In this document: positions 1 through 9,185 of the stretch, in pieces
Layout: every line of letters begins with the position of its first letter
Position numbering within the stretch: the first letter of the stretch is position 1
Assembly (NCBI RefSeq): GCF_001431045.1
Contig: NZ_BCLE01000020.1
Location: forward strand, 17,538 to 81,537
Length of the DNA: 64,000 nt
DNA from: Streptococcus orisasini
GTDB taxonomy: Bacteria; Bacillota; Bacilli; Lactobacillales; Streptococcaceae
Reading direction: 5' to 3'
Position numbers and translations under genes: made by a program
Notes under the pieces: model-generated
What the model saw: only the letters and a program-made list of their open reading frames with translations
Databases searched by the model: none
Told to the model about the DNA's origin: nothing

Positions 1-40
1 GTCGTTGAGTAAGCACTTAGTATTGAAATGGAGGAAGTAT

Positions 41-541
41 ATGAAAACAATTTATCTAGCAGGAGGCTGCTTTTGGGGTGTTGAAGGTTACTTTGACTTG
101 ATCGACGGTGTTGTGGAGACTCGTGTGGGATATGCTAATGGTCAATCTGAAGTGACGTCTTATGCTTTGATTGATGCCACAGATCATGCGGAAACTGTCG
201 CTGTCACTTACGACCCGGAAGGTATCACACTGCGTGAGCTGCTCCAGCATTATTTCCGCATTATTAACCCTTTCTCCATCAATCGTCAAGGCAATGATAT
301 CGGCCGTCAATACCGCACAGGTATTTATTACACGGATGAGAGTGACAAGGCCATTGCGCAAGAAATGATGCAAGCCGTTAGTCAAAAAAATGAAGGTCGC
401 CCTCTAGCTGTTGAGTTAGAGCCCTTACGTCACTTTATAGATGCTGAGGACTATCACCAAGATTACCTCAAGAAAAATCCCAACGGCTACTGCCATATTG
501 ATTTATCCTTAGCTAAAGTACCTATTGTAAAAGGTGAATAA
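41..541 (+). CDS. msrA: Peptide-methionine (S)-S-oxide reductase MsrA
   Basis: Repairs oxidised methionine by reducing the S-epimer of methionine sulfoxide in proteins, in the cytoplasm. The 166-residue product starts [13 protein letters not shown]; the GCFWG motif holds the catalytic cysteine of the MsrA family, and the length is normal for a stand-alone MsrA without a fused MsrB domain. The ATG at 41 is chosen because a GGAGG lies 6 nt upstream (30-34); an in-frame TTG at position 5 gives only an unsupported extension. It is the first gene in the window and is followed by two hairpin terminators, so it ends its transcription unit. What lies upstream is outside the window. Confidence 0.95.
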   Translation: MKTIYLAGGCFWGVEGYFDLIDGVVETRVGYANGQSEVTSYALIDATDHAETVAVTYDPEGITLRELLQHYFRIINPFSINRQGNDIGRQYRTGIYYTDESDKAIAQEMMQAVSQKNEGRPLAVELEPLRHFIDAEDYHQDYLKKNPNGYCHIDLSLAKVPIVKGE

Positions 542-572
542 AGACTGATTTGCTAGTTACTAAATAAAAACC

Positions 573-604
573 AATTAGAGCCCAACAACTGTGAGGCTCT
601 AATT
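573..604 (+). terminator. Hairpin downstream of msrA
   Basis: Perfect 10-bp stem AATTAGAGCC / GGCTCTAATT with a 12-nt loop, followed by an A/T-rich stretch ending in a short T run. A probable first terminator for msrA. Confidence 0.6.
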
Positions 605-652
605 AATTTAAAGATTTTTAAAAATATCAAAGTCATTAGATTTGAAACATTC

Positions 653-709
653 AAAAAACCGAACATCTGTCCTAGAAAATTGATTCTAGGATAAGATTGT
701 TCGGTTTTT
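653..709. terminator. Bidirectional terminator between msrA and lysS
   Basis: Long interrupted stem: AAAAAACCGAACA pairs with TGTTCGGTTTTT, and an inner TCCTAGAA pairs with TTCTAGGA. A and T tracts on the two sides let it serve msrA on the plus strand and lysS on the minus strand, which converge here. Confidence 0.85.
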
Positions 710-797
710 CTATTGCTTTATTACCATTTCTACACTTTTTCAAGTCTTAAACTGTGAGGTACTTGTTGTGGAGTAGTTACTTGCCAATAAGTCTAAC

Positions 798-2309
<1,512 letters not shown>

Positions 2310-2416
2310 CTATTTATTTTACCATAAAATAAGAACATGTGATATAGGAAAATCTGCGAAAAATGCTTTATTGCTGATAAAAAGTTAAGAATGTTCAAAG
2401 GTAAGCTTAAAATAAG

Positions 2417-2446
2417 TTGACATCAAAAGGACTAAAGAGGTATAAT
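2417..2446 (+). promoter_or_regulatory. Promoter of the LysM-protein operon
   Basis: TTGACA at 2417-2422 and TATAAT at 2441-2446 with an 18-bp spacer, a full consensus match. The expected start site leaves a leader of about 115 nt before the LysM gene. Confidence 0.8.
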
Positions 2447-2496
2447 AAAGTAAAATAATTGTAACATTATAGAAATCTTATTGTTAATATTTCCGC

Positions 2497-2538
2497 TTTT
2501 TTCATTTTAATTATTAGTAATAAGATTAAAATGAAAAA
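2497..2538 (+). other. Hairpin in the 5' leader of the LysM gene
   Basis: TTTTTCATTTTAAT (about 2498-2511) and ATTAAAATGAAAAA (2525-2538) form a 14-bp perfect stem within the leader, 18 nt before the GGAGG at 2557-2561. There is no T run after it, so it is not an ordinary terminator; it could protect the mRNA or influence initiation. Confidence 0.55.
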
Positions 2539-2568
2539 CAGATAGTGGCAATTTTTGGAGGTTTATCA

Positions 2569-3786
2569 ATGAAGAAAAAACATCTTTTTGGCAATGTCAT
2601 GATGCTGGGCGCTCTTATCTTGCCAATAGCAGTGCAAACAAGGGCAGCAGCTAATGACTTTTATGCCAATCAAACGAACGCCCAGCGGGCTGATATCACC
2701 AATTGGGTGGCTAGTACTCCGGAACAAATCAGCAGCAACATCTCATCTCAACACATCAATGTTAACCATTTAAATGGTGAACGTTATGTTATCCAGTGGG
2801 GTGATACTCTTTGGGGAATTTCACAGGCAACAGGTATTTCTATTCAAAAGCTAGCCTACGATAACCATATTACCAATATTGATTTGATTTATGCGGGTGA
2901 TGTGCTTATTCTCAAGCGTGATGGCAGAGTGCCTTCGACTTATACTTATAAGGGAACTGGCTATTACTGTGCAAAGACCTCTGTTACTATTAATAATTTT
3001 TACCAAGAAAATAATCTTGCTGTTATTGTCAATAATACGTCTTTCTATGAAGATAATCATATTGAACACAATTACCCTACTGATAATCATAAAGACAGCA
3101 AGTCTGCAGATGAAACAAAGACTTCTGCTACTACTGAAACGTCTTCTAAAGATACTAAAGATAGTTCGTCGGTTGCTAAGAAAAAAGCTGGTAATGCTCA
3201 AAGCTCTTCTTCAGACAAAAAAGATGCTTCTAAAGCAGGCACTCATGAAAAAACACTGGAAGATACTGTCTATCAGGATACGGTTCAAAAAGAGATTAAC
3301 AAACTGCTTGTAAAAGAAAATCTAGATGATCAGATTGACTTTCTTTCCCATGATCCAGAAAAAGCCGACACAACTGACGAGCAAGAAGATTTAGAGCCAA
3401 CAAACTTATATAATGAACAGCAAGTGCTGCAGGTGAGCAATACAGAGCTCACTGAAAAAGGTGCTAAAGCAGTAGCCAAGGTGATTTATGAACAGTTAAG
3501 AGATGATCAACTTCTGGAAAAATTGCTTGATGCACAAGCTGTTCAATTAGAAGTTAGTGCAGAAACTGAAACGAAAATTCTCTTTAATGTAACTCTTTAT
3601 GACAAGGCTGAAACAAGCCAGGATAACTCACTGAAATCTGATAACAAAGATGATGTTGATGCTCCGGTTGATAAGGTCGAAGATGATACATATTCTTCAA
3701 CGGAGGCAGAAACAACTTCAAGTGAAGTAAGGTCAAATGATGTGGAATCACCAGATTATTCTACAGAATCAGATAGTGATTATTAA
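2569..3786 (+). CDS. Secreted LysM-domain protein
   Basis: Probable cell-wall-associated protein of 405 residues. Residues 1-30 form a signal peptide (MKKKHLFG, then a hydrophobic core ending at TRAAA). One LysM peptidoglycan/chitin-binding module follows, around residues 75-120 (YVIQWGDTLWGIS to GDVLIL). After it comes a low-complexity Ser/Thr/Asp/Lys/Glu region, a predicted helical segment around residues 225-345, and a very acidic tail. There is no LPXTG anchor or catalytic domain, so attachment is probably through LysM. The ATG at 2569 has TGGAGG 7 nt upstream. The next gene starts 15 nt after its stop and is probably co-transcribed. The exact role is unknown. Confidence 0.85.
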   Translation: MKKKHLFGNVMMLGALILPIAVQTRAAANDFYANQTNAQRADITNWVASTPEQISSNISSQHINVNHLNGERYVIQWGDTLWGISQATGISIQKLAYDNHITNIDLIYAGDVLILKRDGRVPSTYTYKGTGYYCAKTSVTINNFYQENNLAVIVNNTSFYEDNHIEHNYPTDNHKDSKSADETKTSATTETSSKDTKDSSSVAKKKAGNAQSSSSDKKDASKAGTHEKTLEDTVYQDTVQKEINKLLVKENLDDQIDFLSHDPEKADTTDEQEDLEPTNLYNEQQVLQVSNTELTEKGAKAVAKVIYEQLRDDQLLEKLLDAQAVQLEVSAETETKILFNVTLYDKAETSQDNSLKSDNKDDVDAPVDKVEDDTYSSTEAETTSSEVRSNDVESPDYSTESDSDY

Positions 3787-3801
3787 GAGTAATGGGAGGA
3801 A

Positions 3802-4287
3802 ATGATGACAAAACGCAGACTAATAATAATGCTAAGCGCAGCTCTTCTCGTTCTTCTCATTGGCGGCGGCAGTTTTTACTATTATGCCAGTCACCATGTC
3901 GAAAAAATGATTCCAGGACACGCTTATCGCTATTCCAGTGTTCTTAAAGGAAAAGAAAATAATCGTGTGATGTATGTTGCTTTTTCGGAAAATAGCGACA
4001 AGGCTGTTGTTACACAAAATAAGACTGAGGCTGTAAAGGCCGCTCGGAGTAGCCAAGAGTTTGATAAAGTATATAAGGATCAAAGTAAGAAGGCGGCTTG
4101 GAAATATAAAGCAAGCGGCAGCAAATTGACACTTGGCAAAGTAGAAGGGAATCAGCTTTCTCAATGGCAATATAACAGCGTGTTAGCTTTTGGCAAGCAT
4201 TTCACTTCTCGCAGTTTTACTTATCAGATTTTTGAGGCTGGTCAGGGACAGGTAAAACAAAAAATGCGCTTTGAACAAATTGATTAA
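3802..4287 (+). CDS. Small membrane-anchored or exported hypothetical protein
   Basis: A 161-residue protein with one N-terminal hydrophobic segment (about residues 8-28, LIIMLSAALLVLLIGGGSFYYY). The rest is polar, about 130 residues predicted outside, rich in Lys/Ser/Tyr, with no motif I recognise and no lipobox cysteine. It has a GGGAGG ribosome-binding site just before tandem ATGs. It lies 15 nt behind the LysM gene and before a strong terminator, so the two form an operon and may act together at the cell envelope. That link is inferred from context only. Confidence 0.75.
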   Translation: MMTKRRLIIMLSAALLVLLIGGGSFYYYASHHVEKMIPGHAYRYSSVLKGKENNRVMYVAFSENSDKAVVTQNKTEAVKAARSSQEFDKVYKDQSKKAAWKYKASGSKLTLGKVEGNQLSQWQYNSVLAFGKHFTSRSFTYQIFEAGQGQVKQKMRFEQID

Positions 4288-4298
4288 TTATGAAAGTA

Positions 4299-4350
4299 GG
4301 ATAAAAATCGATGACTTACAACAGTAAATTTGATTTTTATCCGCTTTTTT
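4299..4350 (+). terminator. Terminator of the LysM operon
   Basis: GGATAAAAATC pairs with GATTTTTATCC, followed by GCTTTTTT. Confidence 0.85.
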
Positions 4351-4428
4351 ATTTTTTGGCAAAACTATCATGATAATTTGAACTAATTTGGCAGCAAATT
4401 GTTTAAATAAATACATAATAGAAAAGCT

Positions 4429-4456
4429 TTGAAAATTCTTTAAAAAATAGTATAAT
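4429..4456 (+). promoter_or_regulatory. Promoter of the HAD phosphatase gene
   Basis: TTGAAA (4429-4434) and TATAAT (4451-4456), 16-bp spacer. Confidence 0.7.
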
Positions 4457-4488
4457 TTTTTAGGATTACAATTTAGAAAGACTGACTT

Positions 4489-5391
4489 ATGATTAGTGCT
4501 ATTGTTTTTGATGTTGACGACACTATTTATGATCAACAGGCGCCTTATCGGATGGCTGTAGAAAAATGTTTTCCTGATTTTGATATGGCTCAAATCAATC
4601 AGGCTTATATCCGTTTTCGCCACTATTCTGATACAGGTTTCCCGCGGGTGATGGCTGGAGAGTGGAGCACGGAATATTTCCGCTTTTGGCGCTGTGAGCA
4701 AACTTTATTGGAGTTTGGCTATCGGCAGATTAGCGAGGATGAAGGAAATCATTTTCAGGAAGTTTATGAACAGGAACTTGATCAGATTACCATGCTGGAT
4801 GAAATGCGCCTGACTCTGGATTTTCTGAAAGAAAAGAATATTCCCATGGGTGTTATCACTAACGGTCCGACAGAGCATCAGCTGAAAAAGGTGAAAAAGC
4901 TGGGACTTTATGATTATGTTGATCCTAAACGGGTTTTGGTCAGTCAGGCGACGGGTTTTCAAAAACCGCAGAAGGAAATTTTTAATTTAGCTGCTGAACA
5001 ATTCGATATGGATCCGGATACGACCTTGTATGTTGGAGATTCTTATGATAATGATATTATCGGTGCGCATAACAGCGGCTGGCATTCTATGTGGTTTAAT
5101 CATCGAGGCCGCCGTTTGAAGGCCGGGACAAGACCTGTTTTTGACTTGCAGATTGATTCTTTTGAGCAGCTTTATGGAGCGGTAAAAGTTTTGTTTGACC
5201 TGCCCAGCCATAAATTTATTTTTGATACAAATGACCGCAATAATCCTGTTTTACAGCTAGGAATCAACAATGGTCTTATGATGGCAGCTGAGCGTCTTTT
5301 GGAAAGCAATATCAGCATTGACAAGGTTGTTATTTTGCTTAGGCTGGATAAGAATCAGGAAAAAATTCTGCGTTTAAAATATGCTAAATAG
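4489..5391 (+). CDS. HAD-superfamily hydrolase (subfamily IA) with C-terminal extension
   Basis: Probable cytoplasmic phosphatase of small phosphorylated metabolites. Motif I is VFDVDDTIY near the N-terminus, with the Asp nucleophile. Motif II includes GVITNGPT, the motif III lysine is in GFQKPQKEIF, and motif IV is GDSYDNDIIGA. These cover residues 1-220, a complete YjjG-like HAD fold. The remaining 80 residues, from about LPSHKFIFDTND, are not part of that fold and I do not recognise them; they look like a small helical domain. It is monocistronic with its own promoter and terminator. Only a weak GAAAG precedes the ATG. The substrate cannot be told from sequence. Confidence 0.85.
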   Translation: MISAIVFDVDDTIYDQQAPYRMAVEKCFPDFDMAQINQAYIRFRHYSDTGFPRVMAGEWSTEYFRFWRCEQTLLEFGYRQISEDEGNHFQEVYEQELDQITMLDEMRLTLDFLKEKNIPMGVITNGPTEHQLKKVKKLGLYDYVDPKRVLVSQATGFQKPQKEIFNLAAEQFDMDPDTTLYVGDSYDNDIIGAHNSGWHSMWFNHRGRRLKAGTRPVFDLQIDSFEQLYGAVKVLFDLPSHKFIFDTNDRNNPVLQLGINNGLMMAAERLLESNISIDKVVILLRLDKNQEKILRLKYAK

Positions 5392-5437
5392 TAAAAAAAC
5401 ATTTGGAAATTCTACTAGTTTCCAAATGTTTTTTACT
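5391..5437. terminator. Terminator after the HAD gene
   Basis: AAAAAACATTTGGAAA pairs perfectly with TTTCCAAATGTTTTTT around a 9-nt loop. Symmetric enough to act on both strands, between convergent genes. Confidence 0.9.
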
Positions 5438-5489
5438 GTTACTGAAAGTTTTGAAAAACTTTTAAGGAAAGAATGTCATTGAGCTAGTA

Positions 5490-6134
5490 TCAGGCTTCTC
5501 TCTTTTTTAGAGCAGTCTTTTTATAAGAAGTATCATTCCAAGTAATCAGACTGAACTGTTTAAAATCAGCTGTTTCTAAAATGGTAACACTGGCATTGTC
5601 AAGGCCTCCATTGCGGCGTAACTGTGCTTGTTCATGTCCCAAAAGATACTGGATAGCAGCAGTCAAGGTGGCTCCATGGCCTACCAATAAAATATTTTCT
5701 CCCTGTATATCCTTAAGCGACTTAACAAAATTAGAAATGCGATGCGTTACACCATAAACAGATTCGGCATCAAAGATGGAATTATTAAACTGAGCGAGAT
5801 TATGACGGAAGGCCTTCATTTGCTTGGGATAGATAGAGCTGACCAAGCTGATTTTTTGGCCTTCCAGCCTGCCAAGATTCCATTCTCGCAGGGTTTTAGT
5901 GTAGATAATATCTGTTGGATAGGCATTTTCCCGAGTGATAATTTGACTGGTTAATTTGGCTCGTTTCAAATCACTGGAATAGACTCTGTCAAATTTAATG
6001 TCTTTTAAGTAGCGTCCTAAGTCTTCCAATTCCTTAATAGAGCTCTTTAAAAGCGGCGAATCACCGCTGGAACCTTGGAAACGGCCTTCTAGATTCCATT
6101 GCGTTTTTCCATGTCTGATAAAATATAATTTCAC
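5490..6134 (-). CDS. Histidine phosphatase (phosphoglycerate mutase-like) family protein
   Basis: A 214-residue member of the histidine phosphatase superfamily. The N-terminal FIRHGKTQWN carries the phosphorylated histidine, and VGHGAT near residue 155 gives the second catalytic histidine. It resembles GpmB/CobC-type phosphatases, not the dPGM glycolytic mutase; the substrate is unknown. It starts with GTG (132 nt after nothing better in frame) and has only a weak AGAGA upstream. It is last in a minus-strand operon behind the YccF and YbaK genes, 20 nt after yccF, so it may depend on translation of the genes ahead of it. Confidence 0.85.
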   Translation of the reverse strand: MKLYFIRHGKTQWNLEGRFQGSSGDSPLLKSSIKELEDLGRYLKDIKFDRVYSSDLKRAKLTSQIITRENAYPTDIIYTKTLREWNLGRLEGQKISLVSSIYPKQMKAFRHNLAQFNNSIFDAESVYGVTHRISNFVKSLKDIQGENILLVGHGATLTAAIQYLLGHEQAQLRRNGGLDNASVTILETADFKQFSLITWNDTSYKKTALKKREA

Positions 6135-6154
6135 GATTTCTATCTCTTTTCTGT

Positions 6155-6517
6155 CTAATTAGTTATTTCAATACCAAAAGGAAAGAGGCTGATGCCAGCC
6201 ATTTTTACCGATTGTATAGCAAAAGGTATTCCAATAATAGTAATGCAAAGAAGAACAGCGCTGGCTAAATGCAGCATGGCCAGTTCCCAGCCAAACAGTA
6301 AAATCCAGATGATATTCCAAAACAAGCTGAAAAAACGGCTGGAAAAAACAAGATTTTTTCCAAAGGGAAAAAGACCAAAAGAGCCGATTTTAAAACATTG
6401 CAGTCCAAAAGGTATTCCAATAACCGTAATGCAAAGCAAGAATCCTACTGTATACCAAGCAATGGCTGCCCAGAGCCCTGAGCAAAAGAACCAAATAATA
6501 TTTCCAAGTACTTTCAT
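6155..6517 (-). CDS. yccF: YccF-family inner membrane protein
   Basis: A 120-residue membrane protein with two copies of the YccF (DUF307) repeat. Each has a Trp-rich hydrophobic segment followed by a conserved ITxIGIPFxxQ signature (ITVIGIPFGLQ near residue 30, ITIIGIPFAIQ near residue 95) and LFPFG. Four hydrophobic segments are expected. Function in the family is not established. Its AAGGAG ribosome-binding site is inside the last codons of ybaK, whose stop lies 2 nt before this ATG, indicating translational coupling. Confidence 0.88.
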   Translation of the reverse strand: MKVLGNIIWFFCSGLWAAIAWYTVGFLLCITVIGIPFGLQCFKIGSFGLFPFGKNLVFSSRFFSLFWNIIWILLFGWELAMLHLASAVLLCITIIGIPFAIQSVKMAGISLFPFGIEITN

Positions 6518-6519
6518 TT

Positions 6520-6993
6520 TTACTCCTTAATATCAGCAAATTGAGCATGGACAAAGTCAGCTAAGATTTGGCTGTCAATGCGGATGGAACGTCCGACTTC
6601 ACCAGCTGACACAATCATTTTTCCTTTTTCGAGTGCACTGTGGTCAATGTAAATAGGAAAGCTGTGCTTTTGCCTAATGCCAACAGGATTATTCGCACCG
6701 TGAACGTAGCCAGTTGTTTTTTGCAATTCCTTTTGCGGAATCATGCTAACTTTTTTGTTGCCAGATATCTTGGCCAGCTTTTTTTCGGACAAATGTTCTG
6801 TAATAGGAATAATCCCTATGATAGGTCCGCTTTTATCACCCCTCAAAGCCAGAGTTTTAAAAATATCGTCTTTCTTAATATCCTCTGGTAAATTTCCTTC
6901 TAAGGCATTGAGTGCCAAGCTGTCATGGTCTATTTTTGCTTTATCTAAAATCTGATCAACCAAGGTTTTTTTCAATTTCTTTTTTTTACTCAT
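6520..6993 (-). CDS. ybaK: YbaK/EbsC-type aminoacyl-tRNA deacylase
   Basis: A trans-editing enzyme that hydrolyses mis-charged tRNA, in the YbaK branch typically Cys-tRNA-Pro. The 157 residues are normal length. Family signatures are TGYVHGANNPVGI near residue 100 and the C-terminal IVSAGEVGRSIRI, which form the substrate pocket together with the conserved lysine region before it. The ribosome-binding site GAGG lies 10 nt upstream of the ATG. The start codon overlaps by 4 nt (ATGA) the stop of an open frame ending upstream that belongs to a degraded small membrane gene. Confidence 0.9.
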   Translation of the reverse strand: MSKKKKLKKTLVDQILDKAKIDHDSLALNALEGNLPEDIKKDDIFKTLALRGDKSGPIIGIIPITEHLSEKKLAKISGNKKVSMIPQKELQKTTGYVHGANNPVGIRQKHSFPIYIDHSALEKGKMIVSAGEVGRSIRIDSQILADFVHAQFADIKE

Positions 6994-7312
6994 TTGTATT
7001 TTTCCTCAAATTTATTCATCTGAAAGCCCAAATAACAACAACCTAATGTTCCAGTAAATATTCTAAAGATACAGAAAAAGAACCATTCTAAAATACCGCC
7101 ATTCCTGCAAGAATAAAGAAGAGAACATTTTTGACAAAGACTTTTGATAGATGGACTAAAAATGAAAACAGCTCTAAAATGGAAGCGAGTACTCTGCCTG
7201 AGACACAGGTAAAATAAAACTCAGAATGATGATAACACTTGTAATTAATCTTGTTATCTAGAAAATCATGATTTCCTTCCAAATAAAATATATACCTTCT
7301 CATTATATCACT
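6994..7312 (-). pseudogene. Possible remnant of a small membrane protein gene
   Basis: This 319-bp gap carries no intact convincing gene. On the minus strand one frame (7303-7088) reads a hydrophobic end, KNVLFFILAGMAVF, then stops. A second frame continues with EWFFFCIFRIFTGTLG and ends in NKFEEKYK at a TGA overlapping the ybaK start as ATGA. The two halves look like one small membrane protein broken by a frameshift. A TATAAT lies just before the first frame. Weak evidence; it could be plain AT-rich sequence. Confidence 0.25.
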
Positions 7313-8296
7313 TTAAAGCTGATTATAATAGGCTTGAACTAAATCTAAGAAGTTTTTTGCGGAATAATCGCTGGAGAAAAAATCTGCAGCAGTAGTTCTC
7401 CAGTAGCTGTCTGGATCTTGATGGTCTGTTCCACCCAAATAAGCTGACACCAACTGATGTGTCCAGACAGTCCCTGAAGCGTCTTTTTGTCCCAGAGTAA
7501 CCGGCAGCTGGTATTTTTTAAGCATGACAGCTGTATAATAAGCAGCATTTGCTAACTGCTTAGCGAAGTCTTCCCCGCTGTGCTCACGTATCATTTCAAA
7601 CTGTAGATAATAAGGATTAGCCTTGGGGCCAGCTCCTTGAGCCATGTAGCGATCATCGGCGATTTGCAAAATGCTGTCTTTGTCAACAAAACTGTGAACA
7701 AAGACTCCTGCTGATTTGTAATTCTGCTTCATATAAGAGACCTCGCTCTGAATAGAAGAACGGTCATTTCCAGTATCATGAATGATAATCCCCCTCGGCT
7801 GTGCAGACGCTCCAAAGTAAGCTTGCTGTTTAAACTGTTGGTCAATGGCTTGGGTAATTTCAGCATGAGGATAATTTAAAGAAGCAATGTACTGATTGAC
7901 AGCATTGGTTTGCTGCAGCTGAATATTTTTAGCATCAAGATAGTAACTGCGTCTCTTTAATTTTATTTTAGCCAAGGTAACTTGTTTGCCCTTTAAGGTC
8001 GTTAAAAAATAACCCTCCACCTGCACAGTGGTATTTTGCTCCAGCCTATTTGCAGCTAAATCAAATAAATAGGGATAGAGAATTGGTGAAGACTCGGTGG
8101 AAACAACCGCCGTCTGCTTGACCTCATAAGAAGCAGAAACATGAAAGCGATGCTGATATATAAAAAAAGCAAATCCCAAGAGAAGAAGCAGAAGCCCTGC
8201 AAGAACTGGATAGTTCATCCGTCTTTTCTTTTTACGCTGCTGTCTGCGCCGCCTTTTAGCAGAAGATTGTCTTTTCCTTTTTCGTTTTTTAACCAT
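7313..8296 (-). CDS. Membrane-anchored N-acetylmuramoyl-L-alanine amidase (Amidase_2)
   Basis: Cell-wall hydrolase of 327 residues, probably cleaving the amide between muramic acid and L-alanine. The N-terminus is extremely basic (MVKKRKRKRQSSAKRRRRQQ), followed by one membrane segment (about 30-52). A linker region leads to the Amidase_2 domain at about residues 175-325, with zinc ligands in IIIHDTG and in WTHQLVSAYLGGTDHQDPD. It is therefore membrane-tethered outside. A longer frame to 8626 overlaps thiT and is rejected. The ATG has no Shine-Dalgarno; a TATTAT box ends exactly 6 nt upstream, suggesting a leaderless mRNA. Confidence 0.88.
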   Translation of the reverse strand: MVKKRKRKRQSSAKRRRRQQRKKKRRMNYPVLAGLLLLLLGFAFFIYQHRFHVSASYEVKQTAVVSTESSPILYPYLFDLAANRLEQNTTVQVEGYFLTTLKGKQVTLAKIKLKRRSYYLDAKNIQLQQTNAVNQYIASLNYPHAEITQAIDQQFKQQAYFGASAQPRGIIIHDTGNDRSSIQSEVSYMKQNYKSAGVFVHSFVDKDSILQIADDRYMAQGAGPKANPYYLQFEMIREHSGEDFAKQLANAAYYTAVMLKKYQLPVTLGQKDASGTVWTHQLVSAYLGGTDHQDPDSYWRTTAADFFSSDYSAKNFLDLVQAYYNQL

Positions 8297-8302
8297 ATCA
8301 CT

Positions 8303-8308
8303 ATAATA
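8303..8308 (-). promoter_or_regulatory. Extended -10 box of the amidase gene
   Basis: On the minus strand TGT-TATTAT ends 6 nt before the ATG at 8296, putting the predicted transcription start on the start codon. No good -35 at standard spacing. Confidence 0.5.
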
Positions 8309-8378
8309 ACACGATTGCTTTAAAAAAACTGCAATCAGGAAAAGGTGCAGCTCTATCTTATTTTTAAATAAAAAAAAG

Positions 8379-8406
8379 AAAAAACGGAATTTTAATCCCG
8401 CTTTTT
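8379..8406 (-). terminator. Terminator of thiT
   Basis: On the minus strand AAAAAGCGGGA pairs with TTCCGTTTTTT around a short loop and is followed by more T. Confidence 0.75.
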
Positions 8407-8439
8407 CATGAAATCTAATAAAGTTTTGTCTGCTCTTCT

Positions 8440-9006
8440 TTAGCCATTTTTCTTTTTTGGCAAAAAGAACTGCGGTTGACTTGGTACTAAAACAAGAAGG
8501 ACAAGGATAACCGCTAAAAAGGTAAAGAGTCCTGCACTGCCATTGACTGTAAAGGAATACCAAAAAGGAGACATGCCTTTTGGTGCATAATTTCCCCAAA
8601 AGATAAATCCTGCGACATAATGACAAACATATCTGGTGAAGGTAGCAGCAAAAGCTCCAATAATAGCATAGAACAGAGCTTTAGATTTATCACCTTTTTT
8701 AAGAGACTGCTGAAAAGGATTTTGAACGAGACCAGCCAGCCCCATGCAGAGAAAGGCAAGAATGTACTCAAGGATAACTTGTGAAAGAGCCAAATAGTAA
8801 ACTTTTGCCAGAAGAAAATGCAATAAGCCCCAAAGAAGCCCAGATAAAATGCCGTATTTTGTCCCTCTTCTCAAGGAAAAAATGATGAGTGGAATCGCTC
8901 CGAAAGATGGTGTAAACCAACTGGCAAAATCGGGCAGGAGTGATAGGACCATGGCTAAAGCAGCAGCCAATGCAGCTTCAACAAGAATGACAGAATTTTT
9001 AGTCAT
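8440..9006 (-). CDS. thiT: Thiamine ECF-transporter S component ThiT
   Basis: Membrane protein binding thiamine and working with the shared ECF module (EcfA/A'/T, encoded elsewhere) for uptake. The 188 residues form six hydrophobic segments. Likely ligand-pocket residues of the ThiT family are visible in EYILAFLCMG, RYVCHYVAGFIFWG and YSFTVNG. The ATG at 9006 is chosen over one 7 codons upstream because an AAAGGAG lies 7 nt before it. Regulation by thiamine pyrophosphate is shown directly by the riboswitch in the leader. Confidence 0.93.
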   Translation of the reverse strand: MTKNSVILVEAALAAALAMVLSLLPDFASWFTPSFGAIPLIIFSLRRGTKYGILSGLLWGLLHFLLAKVYYLALSQVILEYILAFLCMGLAGLVQNPFQQSLKKGDKSKALFYAIIGAFAATFTRYVCHYVAGFIFWGNYAPKGMSPFWYSFTVNGSAGLFTFLAVILVLLVLVPSQPQFFLPKKKNG

Positions 9007-9010
9007 AAAA

Positions 9011-9034
9011 AGACTCCTTTCATTCAAGGAGTCT
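9011..9034 (-). promoter_or_regulatory. Expression-platform hairpin of the thiT riboswitch, masking the ribosome-binding site
   Basis: On the minus strand GACTCCTT pairs with AAGGAGTC, followed by TTTTT and then the ATG. The 3' arm is the Shine-Dalgarno itself. The hairpin can both terminate transcription and hide the ribosome-binding site. Confidence 0.8.
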
Positions 9035-9057
9035 GCATGTGTTAATTATCAAATTAG

Positions 9058-9140
9058 TCACATCCCCACGCTAGTGTTAACTAGATCAGGTCCATAGGAT
9101 TTTGCCAAAGGCAATCTCAGCTAGAAGCACTCCTTGTGAT
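9058..9140 (-). promoter_or_regulatory. TPP (THI-box) riboswitch
   Basis: On the minus strand the aptamer has the conserved CTGAGAT core, then ACCTGATCTAGTTAACACTA and GCGTGGGGA, closed by TCACA/TGTGA. These are diagnostic for the thiamine pyrophosphate riboswitch, which turns expression off when TPP is plentiful. It directly precedes thiT. Confidence 0.95.
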
Positions 9141-9154
9141 ATTTTATTAAGTAC

Positions 9155-9183
9155 ATTATATGATGGAACAGGAAGGCTGTCAA
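9155..9183 (-). promoter_or_regulatory. Consensus promoter of thiT
   Basis: On the minus strand TTGACA, 17-bp spacer, TATAAT, a perfect sigma-A promoter. It overlaps the end of the GH25 gene at 9186. Confidence 0.9.
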
Positions 9184-9185
9184 GC

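Noticed and set aside
8297..8626. 110-residue N-terminal extension of the amidase frame
   Set aside because: It overlaps the thiT 3' end and a terminator, and the MVKKRKRKR start at 8296 fits a membrane-anchored hydrolase.
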